The notes under the pieces are model-generated. The model had not been told where the DNA came from and searched no databases. It worked only from the letters and a program-made list of their open reading frames with translations. The position numbers and the translations under genes are program-made. Of a stretch of 6,961 nucleotides of DNA, positions 5,980 to 6,961 are shown piece after piece (the first letter of the stretch is position 1; every line of letters starts with the position of its first letter). The stretch is taken from NCBI GenBank assembly GCA_964638595.1, contig CAZWYU010000038.1:1-6961 (forward strand), read 5' to 3'. This DNA is from CAZWQR01 sp964638595 (GTDB lineage: Bacteria; Patescibacteriota; Minisyncoccia; Minisyncoccales; PEYH01).

Positions 5980-6587
5980 GGATATTGGACAAAATTATTG
6001 ACAGTATAACTTCTGCTGACTTGCAGAAAGCTTTATTTCCTTTAAAGATTGTTCTTATTAGCGTTTCTGTATTCTTGGCTATTTTAATAATTTGGTTTTT
6101 CAAAATAAGTAGTTATAAAAATTTTTTGTTTTTGGACTGGCTAGAGGATTTTAGTCTTCTTAAAAGAATTAGGAAAAAAGAAAAAAGCAAAAAGGAGAAA
6201 AAGTTTATAGTAGAAGAGAAAGAGATTAAAGGAGATATTGAAAAAAAACCTCAAGAAAGCTTAAGCAATTTTATCGCCCAGCAGAGAAAAACAATGCAAA
6301 AAATTGAGACTAGTGATTGGCAGAGAATTTTGGATAAAATTGATACCAAGGATGAGTTGAAGTGCAAATTGGCAATACTTGACGCCGAGAAAATGTTGAA
6401 AAAGGAATTAGAAGATAGAAAAAGAGAGCCAGAAACTTTGAAAAACTTTGAGGATATAGAAAAAGTCAGGGAATATCTTGAAAAATTAATGGACCAGCCC
6501 AAAAAAGGCATTACCTTAAAAAATGCTCAAAAAATTATAGAAGTTTATCAAAAAGCTTTAAAGGAGATAAATAATTTAACTCATTGA
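5967..6587 (+). CDS. membrane-anchored helical protein, family not firmly recognised
   Basis: I do not recognise a named family. The 206 residues comprise a short N-terminal amphipathic stretch, one strong transmembrane helix (about 27-45, KIVLISVSVFLAILIIWFF), a Lys/Glu-rich linker (about 66-95), and an all-helical C-terminal domain (about 100-206). The positive charge after the helix (KRIRKKEKSKKEKK) puts the large domain in the cytoplasm. The C-terminal domain (WQRILDKI, LKCKLAILDAEKMLKKEL, EKVREYLEKLM, NAQKIIEVYQKALKEI) resembles membrane proteins I remember from Parcubacteria. Those carry DWKLAIIEADKLL and RNxIAHE, which suggests a HEPN-like helical bundle. Here the His of an R-x4-H motif is absent (the segment is R168-EYLEKL), so any nuclease activity is unlikely. 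The gene overlaps gatA by 13 bases and its stop sits within the tRNA promoter. The domain assignment is an inference; the membrane topology is visible. Confidence 0.85.
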   Translation: MDPLGILDKIIDSITSADLQKALFPLKIVLISVSVFLAILIIWFFKISSYKNFLFLDWLEDFSLLKRIRKKEKSKKEKKFIVEEKEIKGDIEKKPQESLSNFIAQQRKTMQKIETSDWQRILDKIDTKDELKCKLAILDAEKMLKKELEDRKREPETLKNFEDIEKVREYLEKLMDQPKKGITLKNAQKIIEVYQKALKEINNLTH

Positions 6588-6612
6588 CAATAAGCATAAA
6601 ATTTTTTATTAT
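6584..6612 (+). promoter_or_regulatory. sigma70-type promoter for the tRNA cluster
   Basis: A perfect -35 box TTGACA (6584-6589) is followed after exactly 17 bases by TATTAT (6607-6612), a 5/6 match to TATAAT. Transcription would start around 6619-6620, only two or three bases before the mature 5' end of the initiator tRNA at 6622. The -35 box contains the TGA stop of the preceding gene (6585-6587), so the promoter is packed into coding sequence. It is the clearest promoter in the window. Confidence 0.8.
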
Positions 6613-6621
6613 AAGTTTTAG

Positions 6622-6692
6622 AGCGGGGTAGAGAAGTAGTATCTCGGGGGTCTCATAAGCCCCAGACCCTGGTGCAACTCCAGGCCCCGCAA
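6622..6692 (+). tRNA. initiator tRNA-fMet (CAT)
   Basis: It folds as a full cloverleaf of 71 bases with anticodon CAT at 6654-6656. Initiator marks are the unpaired 1:72 position (A6622 opposite A6691), A11:U24 in the D stem, and the CTCATAA anticodon loop identical to that of E. coli tRNA-fMet. All stems pair: acceptor 2-7, D stem GAGA/TCTC, anticodon stem GGGGT/GCCCC, T stem CCTGG/CCAGG. Several features are odd. The 31:39 pair is U-G instead of G-C. The D loop is only seven bases (AGTAGTA) and lacks GG. The T loop reads TGCAACT instead of TTC-R-A. The variable loop has four bases. CCA is not encoded. The gene follows a strong promoter and is first in the cluster. A pseudogene is possible but unlikely with all stems intact. 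Confidence 0.9.
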
Positions 6693-6700
6693 CATAAAAA

Positions 6701-6723
6701 GAGTTAGTGAGTCTCAATAACTC
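6701..6723 (+). other. hairpin in the spacer between the first two tRNAs
   Basis: GAGTTA (6701-6706) pairs with TAACTC (6718-6723) around an 11-base loop, which itself contains most of the palindrome TGAGTCTCA (6708-6716). ATTTT follows, but the stem is too weak and the T-run too short for a confident terminator. It may be an RNA-processing signal or a leaky terminator between tRNAs. Confidence 0.4.
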
Positions 6724-6735
6724 ATTTTCTCTTAT

Positions 6736-6808
6736 GCCGGTGTAGCTCAGGGGTTAGAGCGGATTCTTCATAAGGATCAAGTCGTTGGTTCAAATCCAAC
6801 CACCGGCA
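6736..6808 (+). tRNA. tRNA-Met (CAT), elongator; tRNA-Ile2 not excluded
   Basis: The cloverleaf is complete: acceptor GCCGGTG/CACCGGC with seven pairs, D stem GCTC/GAGC, anticodon stem GATTC/GGATC with one T-G pair, anticodon CAT at 6769-6771, variable loop AAGTC, T stem GTTGG/CCAAC and a canonical TTCAAAT loop. The discriminator is A (6808) and no CCA is encoded. The fully paired 1:72 excludes an initiator. A CAT anticodon may also belong to tRNA-Ile2, whose C34 is changed to lysidine by TilS. The acceptor stem has G4-C69 and G5-C68 rather than the C4-G69 and C5-G68 of E. coli tRNA-Ile2, so elongator Met is preferred, with moderate certainty. Confidence 0.93.
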
Positions 6809-6825
6809 TCAATAATGGAGAGATA

Positions 6826-6847
6826 AATAAATTCATCAGTATTTATT
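6826..6847 (+). other. A/T-only hairpin in the spacer between the second and third tRNAs
   Basis: AATAAAT (6826-6832) is the exact complement of ATTTATT (6841-6847), with an eight-base loop. The stem contains only A-T pairs and is not followed by a T-run, so it is unlikely to stop transcription. In such AT-rich DNA it could arise by chance. The spacer is 43 bases long, the same as the one before it. Confidence 0.35.
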
Positions 6848-6851
6848 AAAT

Positions 6852-6925
6852 GGGGGCGTAGATCAACTGGTTAGATCGCCACTCTGTCACAGTGGAGGTT
6901 GCCGGTTCAAATCCGGTCGTCCCCG
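6852..6925 (+). tRNA. tRNA-Asp (GTC)
   Basis: The cloverleaf is complete: acceptor GGGGGCG/CGTCCCC with one G-T pair, D stem GATC/GATC with loop AACTGGTTA containing GG, anticodon stem CCACT/AGTGG, anticodon GTC at 6886-6888 in the loop CTGTCAC, variable loop AGGTT, and T stem GCCGG/CCGGT with a canonical TTCAAAT loop. The discriminator is G (6925), as required by aspartyl-tRNA synthetases. No CCA is encoded. It is the last gene of the cluster and is followed six bases later by a terminator. Since GatCAB is present, the organism's AspRS may also charge tRNA-Asn. Confidence 0.97.
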
Positions 6926-6930
6926 CATAG

Positions 6931-6957
6931 AAAATCGTCTTTTTGTGACGGTTTTTT
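6931..6957 (+). terminator. rho-independent terminator of the tRNA cluster
   Basis: The stem TCGTC/GACGG (6935-6939 with 6947-6951, one T-G pair) has a seven-base loop, TTTTTGT. It is extended by AAAA (6931-6934) pairing with TTTT (6952-6955), and the T-run GTTTTTTATTT continues to the window end. Its position directly after tRNA-Asp fits the end of the tRNA transcription unit. Confidence 0.8.
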
Positions 6958-6961
6958 ATTT

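Noticed and set aside
65..6587. Use of UGA as a glycine codon (code 25), as in Gracilibacteria/SR1
   Set aside because: TGA ends rseP, mreB and the last protein exactly where the families end or the next gene begins, and no in-frame TGA interrupts any conserved gene.
6622..6692. The odd initiator tRNA as a pseudogene or intron-containing tRNA
   Set aside because: All four stems pair fully, the anticodon loop is intact with no insertion, and a strong promoter precedes it. Unusual loops alone do not show loss of function.

Overview
The window looks like a piece of a Candidate Phyla Radiation (Patescibacteria, probably Parcubacteria-like) chromosome. The DNA is AT-rich and almost every base is coding. 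Genes abut or overlap by 1 to 17 bases, none of the seven complete start codons has a convincing Shine-Dalgarno sequence, and the tRNA genes lack an encoded CCA. The prolyl-tRNA synthetase is the short kind, and the last protein resembles membrane proteins I remember from this group. TAA, TAG and TGA all end genes here, so the standard bacterial code fits and the UGA-as-glycine code of Gracilibacteria/SR1 does not. The lineage is inferred from style and recalled protein resemblance, not from a search.

Layout, all on the + strand. Bases 2-52 may be the tail of an upstream gene. Then come frr (ribosome recycling factor) and, one base later, rseP (site-2 protease). A 243-base non-coding gap (1743-1985) holds a decayed AATTCGTT tandem array, an inverted repeat with two alternative right arms, and short direct repeats. 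After the gap comes an unbroken overlapping chain: proS, mreB, gatC, gatA and an unrecognised membrane-anchored protein. The window ends with a tRNA cluster, initiator Met(CAT), a second CAT tRNA (elongator Met is the best guess) and Asp(GTC). The cluster has its own near-consensus promoter overlapping the preceding stop codon and ends in a probable rho-independent terminator.

Most genes serve translation: recycling, proline charging, transamidation of mischarged Asn/Gln tRNA, and tRNAs. MreB (cell shape) and RseP (membrane proteolysis) are embedded among them. The order frr...rseP-proS is what remains of the frr-uppS-cdsA-dxr-rseP-proS cluster known from Firmicutes, with the lipid and isoprenoid genes missing.

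I see no CRISPR array, transposon, phage or defence system. The most unusual signals are the initiator tRNA, whose elbow and anticodon stem depart from the canonical form while the other two tRNAs are normal, the structured gap before proS, and the helical domain of the last protein, which may be a degenerate HEPN-like fold.
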